Shown: one piece after another, positions 32,026 through 40,150 of the stretch
Position numbering within the stretch: the first letter of the stretch is position 1
Layout of the letters: each line of letters begins with the position of its first letter
IMG/VR virus record: IMGVR_UViG_3300020351_000002
Location: 1-52,558 of that record
DNA: 52,558 bases
Direction: 5' to 3' (one strand)
From: a virus
Notes under the pieces: generated by a model
Databases searched by the model: none
The model's input: the letters and a program-made list of their open reading frames with translations, nothing else
Told to the model about the DNA's origin: nothing
Program-made: the position numbers and the translations under genes

Positions 32026-32687
32026 TATCGCACCACATACAAGGAGTGGATCAGGCCACCGACCTTAGGAGCGCCGCCACCAATGGTTCCATCGTAAAAC
32101 TCTTGAAGCTTGAAGGTGATGTACGTCGCGCCCCCTGGGGATACTGCCCCGAACAAAACCATTGTCGCCTCCTCTGGAGGGGCGGATGTAGATCCGGCCT
32201 GGGCCTTGCGCTCTGTCTCCATTCCTGGGATCTCCTCCCAGCCAGAGGTTAGGTCTGTCTTGTACAGAAGCTTGAAGTTGTAGTTGATGTCTACAGTGGC
32301 GGCGGTCCAGACAGAGGGGCTCATGGCAGTGTCATCCCTAAAGGAAATCTCTGCCCAGACAAACACGGGCAGGGCATGCTCTCCACTGTAGTGGTTAACA
32401 AGTTGCTGCGGAGGAGTCTCTGCCCCGGCAACGTCTGAGTAAGGAGCAGCGCTCATCGCAACATTTCCAAAAGACGCAGCCCGCGTATCCTTCAGCCTAG
32501 CTATTCCAGCAGACCAACCATGCGCCCCAATAGACCTGTTTGTGAAATGACGAGTTGTTAAGGCTGCGCCCTCAAAGGCCTCGTCAGGAATAGAATTACA
32601 CCTATCCCCAATCGCAGAGAAGTTTTCAGAGACCTCTGTCGCGGAAAGGGTGTCTGAAGAAGATATACGATGCTTTAGGCCAGCCAT
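32025..32687 (-). CDS. Virion appendage protein, trio member 2
   Basis: 220 residues. N-terminal module ATEVSENFSAIGDRCNSI followed by HFTNRSIG matches trio member 1 in order and spacing. The rest is beta-rich with a DINYNFKLLYKTDLTSGWEE segment. Likely a tail-side or fibre-like component. No enzymatic motif. Confidence 0.65.
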   Translation of the reverse strand: MAGLKHRISSSDTLSATEVSENFSAIGDRCNSIPDEAFEGAALTTRHFTNRSIGAHGWSAGIARLKDTRAASFGNVAMSAAPYSDVAGAETPPQQLVNHYSGEHALPVFVWAEISFRDDTAMSPSVWTAATVDINYNFKLLYKTDLTSGWEEIPGMETERKAQAGSTSAPPEEATMVLFGAVSPGGATYITFKLQEFYDGTIGGGAPKVGGLIHSLYVVR

Positions 32688-33373
32688 TATCTACAAAACC
32701 CAAACATACAAATAGAAGTGTTTTTAATCCTTGCCCCAGAATCTACCTGGCCAGACCTATCCCTGACCTGAATGCGAATAGTATGCGACCCAGCACTTAG
32801 CTGCTTTCTGACATCAACGTAAAAGGGGAGATCTGCGTCCTGAACCCGACTAGAAACGGTCTCCTTGATGCCCATCGAAGAGCCATTGTTGTGAAGCCGT
32901 ACATCAAACATTCTTGTGGCAGCGCTAAATGACGACCCCGAACGATATATCTGGCCAGTCCCAATTACAGTTATTTCTGTAGCCACATTAAGACTAAACG
33001 ACAAAGACAGGTCTTCGTAGTTATTACTGGCAGAGACGAACTCCCAGAAATAACCCTCTGGCCTTAACTCAGTAGAGCCAGAAGACTGGGACGATGGAGG
33101 GGCCAGTTCGTGGTAGTAACCACTTACCTGAGAGACGAGGTGCATCCTGCCAACACCAAGTCCTCCGTGGGACGGCGTTCCCAACACGCTTGTGGAAACA
33201 GTGTTGTCGTTGACAGGACTAGCAATTCTTTGCCAACTAACTGAGTCGTCAGAAACATTGTTTTGATCGATGTCGTTGTAAACCACGCCCATGGCGCGGT
33301 TAAACTCGCGCATCATTGCGTCGGCATCAGCCGTAACGCTCATCGCAGGGGGCTCTTTCGGCACATACTTCAT
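32687..33373 (-). CDS. Virion appendage protein, trio member 3
   Basis: 228 residues. The N-terminus (ADAMMREFNRAMGVVYNDID) is a more divergent form of the module in the two preceding proteins. The distal part is a beta domain ending in HTIRIQVRDRSGQVDSG, as found in Ig-like or jelly-roll heads. It overlaps the small gene upstream by four bases. Confidence 0.6.
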   Translation of the reverse strand: MKYVPKEPPAMSVTADADAMMREFNRAMGVVYNDIDQNNVSDDSVSWQRIASPVNDNTVSTSVLGTPSHGGLGVGRMHLVSQVSGYYHELAPPSSQSSGSTELRPEGYFWEFVSASNNYEDLSLSFSLNVATEITVIGTGQIYRSGSSFSAATRMFDVRLHNNGSSMGIKETVSSRVQDADLPFYVDVRKQLSAGSHTIRIQVRDRSGQVDSGARIKNTSICMFGFCR

Positions 33374-33573
33374 GGCCCAACCTCCGCCTCTATCGCCATT
33401 GCTGCCCTGCGAACAGCGACAGGGTTGTCCAAGCTCTTAAGCCTTGGAGCGCCGATCTTACCCAAAGTAATGTTCGCGGCCCTCAGAAGGTCTTGTCGAG
33501 CAAGAAGCCCAGGAACCCCAACATCAAGCTCTTCAACGGCTACGGCAAGCCTGTCAATAATGCGGTCAATCAC
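33370..33573 (-). CDS. Very small helical protein after the nozzle gene
   Basis: 67 residues from GTG 33573, which overlaps the nozzle gene's stop by eight bases. The product is helical (DRIIDRLAVAVEELDVG) and contains LLARQDLLRAANITLGKI. A longer frame would lie inside the nozzle gene and is rejected. Possibly an assembly cofactor. Confidence 0.5.
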   Translation of the reverse strand: MIDRIIDRLAVAVEELDVGVPGLLARQDLLRAANITLGKIGAPRLKSLDNPVAVRRAAMAIEAEVGP

Positions 33574-35845
33574 GGGGGGCCGTCCCCTCTGCCCTCTCCC
33601 CGTAATCATCGCCAACAAGCTGCCAGCCAACAAGCCTAAATGGAGAAGGCGCGTCCTCGTCAAAGGTTCCCGCAGCCTTAGACGCCCCACCACCAATAAG
33701 CGTTTTATTGTTTAAAACACCGGCCCTAAATGTAAAGCGAATGGCCTTCGCATTAATGTCCTGAGCACCGCCTCCAGAGCCCACCTCTGCAAGATCTACG
33801 AACTTACTAACAAGCCTTCTTTCATCCCACAGCCCCGTGCCCCAAGTCCCACTACCCCAGTAGGTTGTGTCTTCATCTTTAAGCATCAGAACCGTAGAAC
33901 CTGCTGCAACACGGTTGTCCCAGTCGGTGTACCAATCAACTGTTAGCTGGATGTTGCCAGTCTGAACAAAGTACAAAAGGAGCTTGTAAAAACGCTTGTC
34001 GCTGTGGGGGTTGTCCAATTCGATCCACTCTGTGGAAAAGCTGCCGAGAAACCCCCTACCGTCTCTCGTATATGCCGTATCCCACATCAAAAGATCTGGC
34101 TCCCCCCAGTTGTTAACAGAACCAACGATAACCTCATCCTTAAGCATCGTTGCCGCTGTTACCTTCCGGTCTTTGATGACCGTAAACGCACCAGTGTCTG
34201 CATGGATTGCCCACACCTGGTTGTTTTCAACCCCTGGGTTCCCATTAACCGAGATGTAAACACGATTGTTCTGCCTGTCCGCGAACACGGTAGCCGCGTC
34301 CCTAGTGTGCTTGGGAAGCAACTGGACAGCGTCGTCAAGAGCAGAAGAAATCCTCTTGAAGCTAGAGCCGTCAAACAAATGAAAGCCAACGTCAGACATA
34401 AAGTATGTGTTGTTGTCAAAGCTGACCACGGTACGGTCACTAACCGCACCAAAAGTGGACTGAAGAGGAGTGAGCACAGGATCCTCAGCCTTGTCGTGGG
34501 TCAAGAGGTAAGCGCTTCTACGCTTAAAAACTATCGCATAGTCTTGAGCCACACCCCAGGCGGTAATCTCGTCCCCATCAGCCGTGTTTACCTCAATGAA
34601 GTTCGACACAGAAACCGCTTCCGGGAAGTTAACCTTTGAATACTTAAGAACAGACCCGCCTCCCAAATAGTACACCCTGCCCCTAAACGGGAACGCCCAC
34701 CTCGCTGGCGGAGGGGGGTTGTTCTCACCAGCAACAGGGGCTAGATGAACAGCGCTTTCCCCAATCTTTCTAACGTCGAAGTGAGACGTAGCCGCAGGAC
34801 CAAGCTTCCTGGGAAGAGCGGTTGGGGGAGCAGAACCCTCAGACCGATACAAAGACCTATACGCAATGTCTACCTGCTTAGGAGCGCTTCCAAGCCCCAA
34901 GAAGGAAACAAGCCTTCTAGCTTTAAGCTGAACGTCTCTAAAGGTCCCGTAAATCCTGTTCGAATTGACCACAAGGCCTTCATCCCGCGCCGCACGCGCC
35001 GCCTCTGGAGAGACCATTCCCTCTTCATGTGTTGGATCAATACCAACCCCAAGAAGCTCTGTGAGAATCAATTCATTAGAGACCGGGGACAGGTTGGACT
35101 CTTGTCCGTATTGATTGGTGTAGGTCTGATAGTAGGTGATCTTCCTGACAGCCGCGTCTACATCATTAAACGAATGATCTTCCCAGAAATCCCCATTAAG
35201 GGTTGGCTTAAGACTCTCTATCGTGCCGCCATTGTCTATCGGCCCACCATTGTCCCCATTACCAAGAACCAAAACAGCTGTAACCGGAGAGGGTGCCTCC
35301 CTAATGCCTACTGGAGAGGTAATCCTGCCATCCCACTTAACCGGCTCCATGCCCTCAACAAGAATGATCACAAACGGACCAACATCTACAAAGCGAGGGT
35401 AGTACCTTGGCTGAGGATCCCCATAGGCCACTTGATAAGAGTGAACAACACGAATCTTGTTGTGCTCAAGAACGGCAATGTTGATCTCTCCAGGAGAGTT
35501 CCCTGGGGCCGCAATGCCTGGGGCCGGGGTGTAGTAGGCAATCATCAACTCAGTGGTTCCCGCCGAGTTGAAAGTGCCAAGGGTAAGGATTCTACTATCC
35601 TTGCCATCAGCCACCCCAGGAAGGGGAGACAAAACCTTTGCAAACGGGCTCCTCCTAAGCCCATTCTTGTTTGGCTCCCACAAAACAAAGCGACTCATGC
35701 CGCCAATCTTCACAACCTCTCCCCGCAACGAGAAGACAACCCCATCTATGTCTGTTGCAGACCCCTTGGACTGCCAGATACGAGTGTCTATCCCCTTTAC
35801 GTTAGAGGGCTGGAAAGACTTAACCTTGCCGCGAGACCTAGACAT
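33566..35845 (-). CDS. Tail nozzle / tail-tubular-protein-B-like protein
   Basis: 759 residues, strongly beta with repeated propeller-type blades (for example GRVYYLGGGSVLKYSK, then FMSDVGFHLFDGSSFKRIS). Such large beta-propeller-containing proteins form the nozzle of the short tail in T7-like (gp12) and the hub in P22-like phages. The gene lies between the adaptor and the fibre-like genes, as expected. The N-terminal IDTRIWQS-type opening matches nozzle proteins in style. Direct homology cannot be shown here. Confidence 0.75.
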   Translation of the reverse strand: MSRSRGKVKSFQPSNVKGIDTRIWQSKGSATDIDGVVFSLRGEVVKIGGMSRFVLWEPNKNGLRRSPFAKVLSPLPGVADGKDSRILTLGTFNSAGTTELMIAYYTPAPGIAAPGNSPGEINIAVLEHNKIRVVHSYQVAYGDPQPRYYPRFVDVGPFVIILVEGMEPVKWDGRITSPVGIREAPSPVTAVLVLGNGDNGGPIDNGGTIESLKPTLNGDFWEDHSFNDVDAAVRKITYYQTYTNQYGQESNLSPVSNELILTELLGVGIDPTHEEGMVSPEAARAARDEGLVVNSNRIYGTFRDVQLKARRLVSFLGLGSAPKQVDIAYRSLYRSEGSAPPTALPRKLGPAATSHFDVRKIGESAVHLAPVAGENNPPPPARWAFPFRGRVYYLGGGSVLKYSKVNFPEAVSVSNFIEVNTADGDEITAWGVAQDYAIVFKRRSAYLLTHDKAEDPVLTPLQSTFGAVSDRTVVSFDNNTYFMSDVGFHLFDGSSFKRISSALDDAVQLLPKHTRDAATVFADRQNNRVYISVNGNPGVENNQVWAIHADTGAFTVIKDRKVTAATMLKDEVIVGSVNNWGEPDLLMWDTAYTRDGRGFLGSFSTEWIELDNPHSDKRFYKLLLYFVQTGNIQLTVDWYTDWDNRVAAGSTVLMLKDEDTTYWGSGTWGTGLWDERRLVSKFVDLAEVGSGGGAQDINAKAIRFTFRAGVLNNKTLIGGGASKAAGTFDEDAPSPFRLVGWQLVGDDYGERAEGTAPRD

Positions 35846-35848
35846 TGG

Positions 35849-37084
35849 CTAACTCCCCAGAGCGCCGTACCACCAGGTCCTTTTGCCGCGAAGTCTTCTT
35901 GAACCTCTTCCAATAAGCACCCTGTCTTGAAAGCTCAGGCTGTCCGAAGAAATCATTCTTTGAATGCCAGCCTCAAACTTGGCTGTGGCCGAAGAAGCCC
36001 TTCTCTGCTCGTCTTCAGCTGTCAGCATGAGGGCCTCTGCCCCATCCAAGAGGACGCTGGAGAAGGTTGCGTCAAATAACGGCCTATCGTTGTCGTCGTC
36101 TAGAGAAGACGCCTCCATCTGATAAACCATCTGAATCTGATAGTGGGAGTTTGGTGCTGGGTAAAGGGTGAGGAACATTGAAGACCCACTGCTAGGCCCG
36201 CGAGCGCCAAGATATTCATCAGGCTCTGTGTCGGTTACAGCCATTGGAGTTGAGATGGACTCGCTCTGCATGTCGGAAAGCAGAAACGGGATCGACCCAC
36301 CAGCGGTGCTCCTGTAAAGGCGAAGGAGAAGGTCCTTCCTTGCGGAAATTGCGGGAAGGGTAACTCCGTCATGGGTTGAAGACAGGGTCACCGATGTGGA
36401 GTCACTAAGGGCAGATTCAGCGCCTGTCTGCTTGTCAACAAAGGTATACCAATACTTGTACACAGACCCAGGGGTAAGTCCTGCAACCCCAACAGATGCT
36501 GGGGTTAAGGTGCCAATTGGGGTGCGCGGCCTAAAAATAGGCTCCTTTTCCATCGCTGAATACTTTGTTGGCTGCCCAAAGGTACCCTTATCTCTGTGGT
36601 TCATCGAGGCGGGCTTGATAGCCTCAAGACTGTTGGGGAAAGAGTTTGTTCCGGTGAAAAGGACCGCCTCTACCACTGTCTGAGCGCCAAGGGGGAGAGC
36701 TATTTCATCGTAAACAATGGTGCCGGTTAGACCGGCGGCAGTTGTTCCGATGAATGGGCGATCAAGAACGCCATTCGTGCCCGTCGAATCCAGGTCTACA
36801 ACCCGGTAGAAAGACCCACCCACAACAATGCGCTTGCCAAGAACGGTTGCTGGGGGAGACGCGGCCTTCCACTCAATAGCCCTGCTCCCGCTAGACAGCG
36901 TAATACCGGACGTAGAGACAGACGCATAGGTGTTGGCCGTAAACTCTCTCCTAAGCCAACCCCACTTTCGCCTAGAGCATATGTCTAGATACGACTGGTT
37001 GATGCGCCTGTTTAGCTTTGCGTCGCTGGCGGAATAGTCCTCCCGCCGCTCTTGGAGAGCCGTTCTGAGTTCCTTGAGGTTCAC
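35849..37084 (-). CDS. Head-tail adaptor with inserted Ig-like domain
   Basis: 411 residues. The N-terminus is helical and ends in INQSYLDICSRRKWGWLRRE, the pattern of podovirus adaptor (gp11/gp4-like) proteins; the C-terminal helices (about 340-385) complete the adaptor. A beta region at about 200-290 (SVYKYWYTFVDKQTGAESAL) looks like an inserted Ig or fibronectin-type domain, which accounts for the larger-than-usual size. It would join portal and nozzle. Confidence 0.7.
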   Translation of the reverse strand: MNLKELRTALQERREDYSASDAKLNRRINQSYLDICSRRKWGWLRREFTANTYASVSTSGITLSSGSRAIEWKAASPPATVLGKRIVVGGSFYRVVDLDSTGTNGVLDRPFIGTTAAGLTGTIVYDEIALPLGAQTVVEAVLFTGTNSFPNSLEAIKPASMNHRDKGTFGQPTKYSAMEKEPIFRPRTPIGTLTPASVGVAGLTPGSVYKYWYTFVDKQTGAESALSDSTSVTLSSTHDGVTLPAISARKDLLLRLYRSTAGGSIPFLLSDMQSESISTPMAVTDTEPDEYLGARGPSSGSSMFLTLYPAPNSHYQIQMVYQMEASSLDDDNDRPLFDATFSSVLLDGAEALMLTAEDEQRRASSATAKFEAGIQRMISSDSLSFQDRVLIGRGSRRLRGKRTWWYGALGS

Positions 37085-37121
37085 GAACGACCCTCCAAAG
37101 AGTAGGTGGGCGGGGGACTAA

Positions 37122-37559
37122 CTATGCCTTGCGGCGAAGCCGGAGGAGAACCATCCCTGACGGGAAAGCGGCTGACGCCGCAGCCTCCGAGAGATCGAGG
37201 ACGAGGACATCGCCCGCATTCACCACCTGATTCTGGTCAATGCCCAATGCGGTGCTTGTGAAAGCGGCAATGCCTCCAGAAGAAACGCTAGAGCTGTTCA
37301 GAGTTGGGGTTCCCGCGCCTGTTGCGTTAGCAATGTCCATGTCCCAGGTCGCTCCAGCGGCGGCGGTGGTATCAAAAACAATCGCGGCGCTCTCAATATA
37401 AACATCTGCGTCCATCGGGGTGTAGATGGCAATCGTCGCGCTGTCGTCGCCGCCTGAATTGGCGATTGACTCAAAGCGACAAACGACATCTTCCATAACC
37501 GAATAGCCGTAGGGAGCGTACTCCTTTGCTACTCGACTAACGTGTGTGGCTACAGCCAT
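37122..37559 (-). CDS. Head decoration-type protein
   Basis: 145 residues, beta-rich, no cysteine beyond one, with the pattern ATIAIYTPMDADVYIESAAI. Similar small beta proteins lie next to capsid genes as head decoration or tail-completion proteins. It is separated from the next gene by a strong hairpin (37575-37610). A basic C-terminal RLRRKA ends the protein. Confidence 0.65.
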   Translation of the reverse strand: MAVATHVSRVAKEYAPYGYSVMEDVVCRFESIANSGGDDSATIAIYTPMDADVYIESAAIVFDTTAAAGATWDMDIANATGAGTPTLNSSSVSSGGIAAFTSTALGIDQNQVVNAGDVLVLDLSEAAASAAFPSGMVLLRLRRKA

Positions 37560-37574
37560 TTCAATTCTCCTAGC

Positions 37575-37610
37575 TGTGTAAAGCGAGGGGCCGAAGCCCC
37601 CCGCTACACA
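37575..37610 (-). other. Strong UUCG hairpin between two virion genes
   Basis: On the minus strand the core stem GGGGC closed by TTCG and GCCCC is flanked by AGCG/CGCT and TGTGT/ACACA stems. UUCG is the most stable RNA tetraloop. No T tract follows, so it is probably a processing or mRNA-stabilising element, or an inefficient terminator, in the late transcript. Confidence 0.7.
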
Positions 37611-37619
37611 CGTTAGTGG

Positions 37620-38138
37620 TTAGGGAAGCCCATTAAACCAGCAACGAATACGCTGGCGCGTGTTTGTTGCCGGGTTAGGGGTGGTAACACTAGCTCCCAA
37701 AATGACAGCATGAGCGCGACTCATCTGCTGAAGGCCAGCTGCGCCAGCCGTAGAGCCAGGCGCAGCCGATGCAGCGATTGTACAACGAGCACCAAGCGTC
37801 CCAGCATTCGTCACGTTGGACACTTCGTCCCGCGAGTAAGTAACTCCGCCACCAGTATTTACGTCAAGAGAGACATCCGTAACACCAAGGATGCGGATAA
37901 TCATCTCCTCGTCGTCAGGGATCTCGTGCCCACTAGGAGCCTGCACGACGCCCATCGGCGCGTACTGACCGATTGTAGAGGCCTGCACATCAGGAATGAC
38001 TGCGTTAAACCCATCAGCCGCATCTGCATTAAGCAATGCAACCTGAACAACGTCGCCGTGCTGAAGGGAAAGCCCCGTGGTGTTCTTAACACCGATGTCC
38101 AGCGTAAGAGCTGAACCACCAAACATAAATCCAGACAT
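37620..38138 (-). CDS. Capsid decoration-like protein
   Basis: 172 residues, beta-barrel-like and low in charge, with a repeated strand pattern including LQHGDVVQVALLNADAADG and EMIIRILGVTDVSLDVN. It lies just downstream of the major capsid gene. That is the usual place of the trimeric or head-stabilising decoration protein in HK97-like phages. Assignment rests on context and composition. Confidence 0.65.
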   Translation of the reverse strand: MSGFMFGGSALTLDIGVKNTTGLSLQHGDVVQVALLNADAADGFNAVIPDVQASTIGQYAPMGVVQAPSGHEIPDDEEMIIRILGVTDVSLDVNTGGGVTYSRDEVSNVTNAGTLGARCTIAASAAPGSTAGAAGLQQMSRAHAVILGASVTTPNPATNTRQRIRCWFNGLP

Positions 38139-38159
38139 TTCAGTATCTCCTCTCTCAGC

Positions 38160-39254
38160 TTAAAAGACGGGGGTGCCGCCAGCGAAGTTAACGAGACCCT
38201 GTCGCTGAAGCGAAGAGCACACAAACATGCTGGTGAAATAAGTATGACTGATGATCACATCGCTGTTGGGCGGCGTAAGGAAGTCAGTCTGGCGGAAATC
38301 GTCCGAAGACAGGATGGCAAGCTGCAGGCCAATGCCCGTTCCCTTGCCCTTAACCAGCGGGTTCTTTCCTGGAACATCCCAGTACTCAGGCTTCAGGTTG
38401 AAGTCGGTGACTCCGCGTCGGCCAGAGGTGGTCAGGAAGTAGGTCTTGCCGCTTCCAGAAAGCTCGTCGTCAGGAACAACCGGAGTGCCATTGAAGAGCA
38501 GGTTCTCGAAGCCCTGGTTCCACATTGCCACATCGCGCTCTTCCTGGTTAGGAGCAACCAGTCGCTTGAAGAAGCGATACACGGTGGGGTCAGTCAGGAT
38601 GATGTCAGGATGGGTGCCCTTCTTGGAGCAGTCCATGTAGACCTCTTCCCAAACATCCAAGCCATCAGTGCCAAAGGCAGTGATCTGCCCAAACCGATTC
38701 TGCCAAACAGCCGGGTAAGAAGACTTTTCGATCCCACCAACTGGTCCCGTCTGTGTGCCAAAGTTGGCTGCGTCAAGCATCGAGTCAAGGCCGTTAAGCT
38801 CAAGCGTATTAGCGGATGTTGCTGACTCCGCACCACCATCTGCGTACATCTGGCGGGCAAGGTCGTTGACCATGCTGATCTTGGCAATCGCCATCTTCGA
38901 CTGAAGAAGGTTCACAATCTGATACTTGCCACGATTCTGTGCAAGCTCAGTGTTGTCGATCACCATCGAGGCACGCTGCTTGTACCATGTCGGGTAACGA
39001 GCCTTGTCGGGACCCTCCTCAGGAGTGGTCGCAAACGTGGCATACGTGCCGATGGCACCCACGTTTGAAGACTCTGAGAGAACGATGGGAACACGACACT
39101 CGGTGCCGCCTTCATAGATAACTGAGCCCTGGCGATACATGTGCCAGAGGAGGGGGTTAGATTGGATGATCTCCATCGCCACCGTAGACCGCTCAGCGGC
39201 TGCGGTGGTCGAATAGACTCGATCAAATGCAATATTTGCTGTGACAGCAGGCAT
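38160..39254 (-). CDS. Major capsid protein, HK97 fold
   Basis: 364 residues, within the normal range for a mature HK97-type capsid protein without a protease-cleaved delta domain. Features: an N-terminal arm, the long E-loop/spine region with (WYKQRASMVIDNTELAQNRG), then a P-domain helix and A-domain including DIILTDPTVYRFFKRL. It is preceded by a scaffold gene and followed by decoration genes. Strong context makes the assignment confident, although no protease gene is evident. Confidence 0.85.
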   Translation of the reverse strand: MPAVTANIAFDRVYSTTAAAERSTVAMEIIQSNPLLWHMYRQGSVIYEGGTECRVPIVLSESSNVGAIGTYATFATTPEEGPDKARYPTWYKQRASMVIDNTELAQNRGKYQIVNLLQSKMAIAKISMVNDLARQMYADGGAESATSANTLELNGLDSMLDAANFGTQTGPVGGIEKSSYPAVWQNRFGQITAFGTDGLDVWEEVYMDCSKKGTHPDIILTDPTVYRFFKRLVAPNQEERDVAMWNQGFENLLFNGTPVVPDDELSGSGKTYFLTTSGRRGVTDFNLKPEYWDVPGKNPLVKGKGTGIGLQLAILSSDDFRQTDFLTPPNSDVIISHTYFTSMFVCSSLQRQGLVNFAGGTPVF

Positions 39255-39269
39255 TTTCTATTCCTTAAG

Positions 39270-40076
39270 CTAGAAGCCGTCTGGGTTCATGCCAGCTTCC
39301 TTGAGGGCTCTGGTAGCAGCCTCCAACATGCTTTCTTTGCGATGTTGAACAACCGTACCACTCCTCGCAGAAACAGGCGCGGCCTGTCTACGCTTCTTAG
39401 TTTTTTGCTTCGTGACAACCGCCTTCAACTCTGCCTGTGCAACACGGGCAGCTAGACGAATGGCGGCACTTGGGTTGGCTTGCGCCAACTCGCTGAGCTG
39501 TGGGTCGTTGTCGATGACCTGTCCAGCAAGTGGGGCAAGTTTTTGGTGATCAAGACCAGGGTTTTCTGCCGCAAAAGATCGATAGGCAGAAGTAACCCTC
39601 TCTCGATGTGCAACTGGTTGCATCTCTTCGGCAAGCCTGCCTACTCCAGTTGATTCCAAGGCCTTTTTAACCTCCTGTTGAACGTAGTAAGAAATAACGT
39701 CCTCAGGGCTTGCTCCATTCGCCATGTCAGGCGGGGGATCCTCGACCTGCTCAGGCTTAGGTGGGTCCTCCTGACCAGCCCTAGACATCAAGGCTGCATT
39801 TGCAGCATCGATAGAATCGAAGTATTTCTTTTCAAGATCAGACAGGCGCTGCATTCGTTTAGTGAATGCCCCCTGCATGCTCTTGTAGGTAGACTTCAAC
39901 TCCTCCGGGAGTTCTTCAGGGTTTCCATTCCAAAAGGCATCTTCATCGTGGCTATCAGACTCGCTTGCAAGTTGCTCGTCGTCACCACCAACATCGGCTA
40001 CCTCTTCTCCGGTTTCTTCAGAGTTGTCCTCGTATGGGATCTCTTCGGAATTATCGGCGGGCGTCTCTGCTGTCAT
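39270..40076 (-). CDS. Scaffolding protein
   Basis: 268 residues. The first 60 are acidic and disordered; helices follow with LPEELKSTYKSMQGAFTKRM, a motif common in phage scaffolds, then more helices and a basic C-terminal tail (VTKQKTKKRRQA) that would contact the capsid. It lies directly upstream of the capsid gene, as usual. GGAGGA precedes ATG 40076 on the minus strand. Confidence 0.85.
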   Translation of the reverse strand: MTAETPADNSEEIPYEDNSEETGEEVADVGGDDEQLASESDSHDEDAFWNGNPEELPEELKSTYKSMQGAFTKRMQRLSDLEKKYFDSIDAANAALMSRAGQEDPPKPEQVEDPPPDMANGASPEDVISYYVQQEVKKALESTGVGRLAEEMQPVAHRERVTSAYRSFAAENPGLDHQKLAPLAGQVIDNDPQLSELAQANPSAAIRLAARVAQAELKAVVTKQKTKKRRQAAPVSARSGTVVQHRKESMLEAATRALKEAGMNPDGF

Positions 40077-40150
40077 GGCTCCTCCAAACGCTTAAATGCG
40101 TGTGGATATTAGGAGTTCAACTACTAACTTTTGTCAAGTACCATCGAACA
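40077..40150. promoter_or_regulatory. Divergent region between scaffold and portal genes
   Basis: 74 bp separate the divergent starts. On the minus strand TTGACA (40134-40129) is followed by TAATAT at a 20-bp spacing, so a minus-strand late promoter is possible though the spacing is long. For the portal side no good -10 or ribosome binding site is apparent. Confidence 0.3.

Noticed and set aside
34745-35902. 385-residue plus-strand open frame
   Set aside because: Antisense to the nozzle gene; the composition is Arg/Pro-rich and shows no motif, as expected of a shadow of a long gene.
39965-40150. N-terminal extension of the portal protein
   Set aside because: The upstream frame lies opposite the scaffold gene and has no start with a ribosome binding site; ATG 40151 begins a portal-like sequence.
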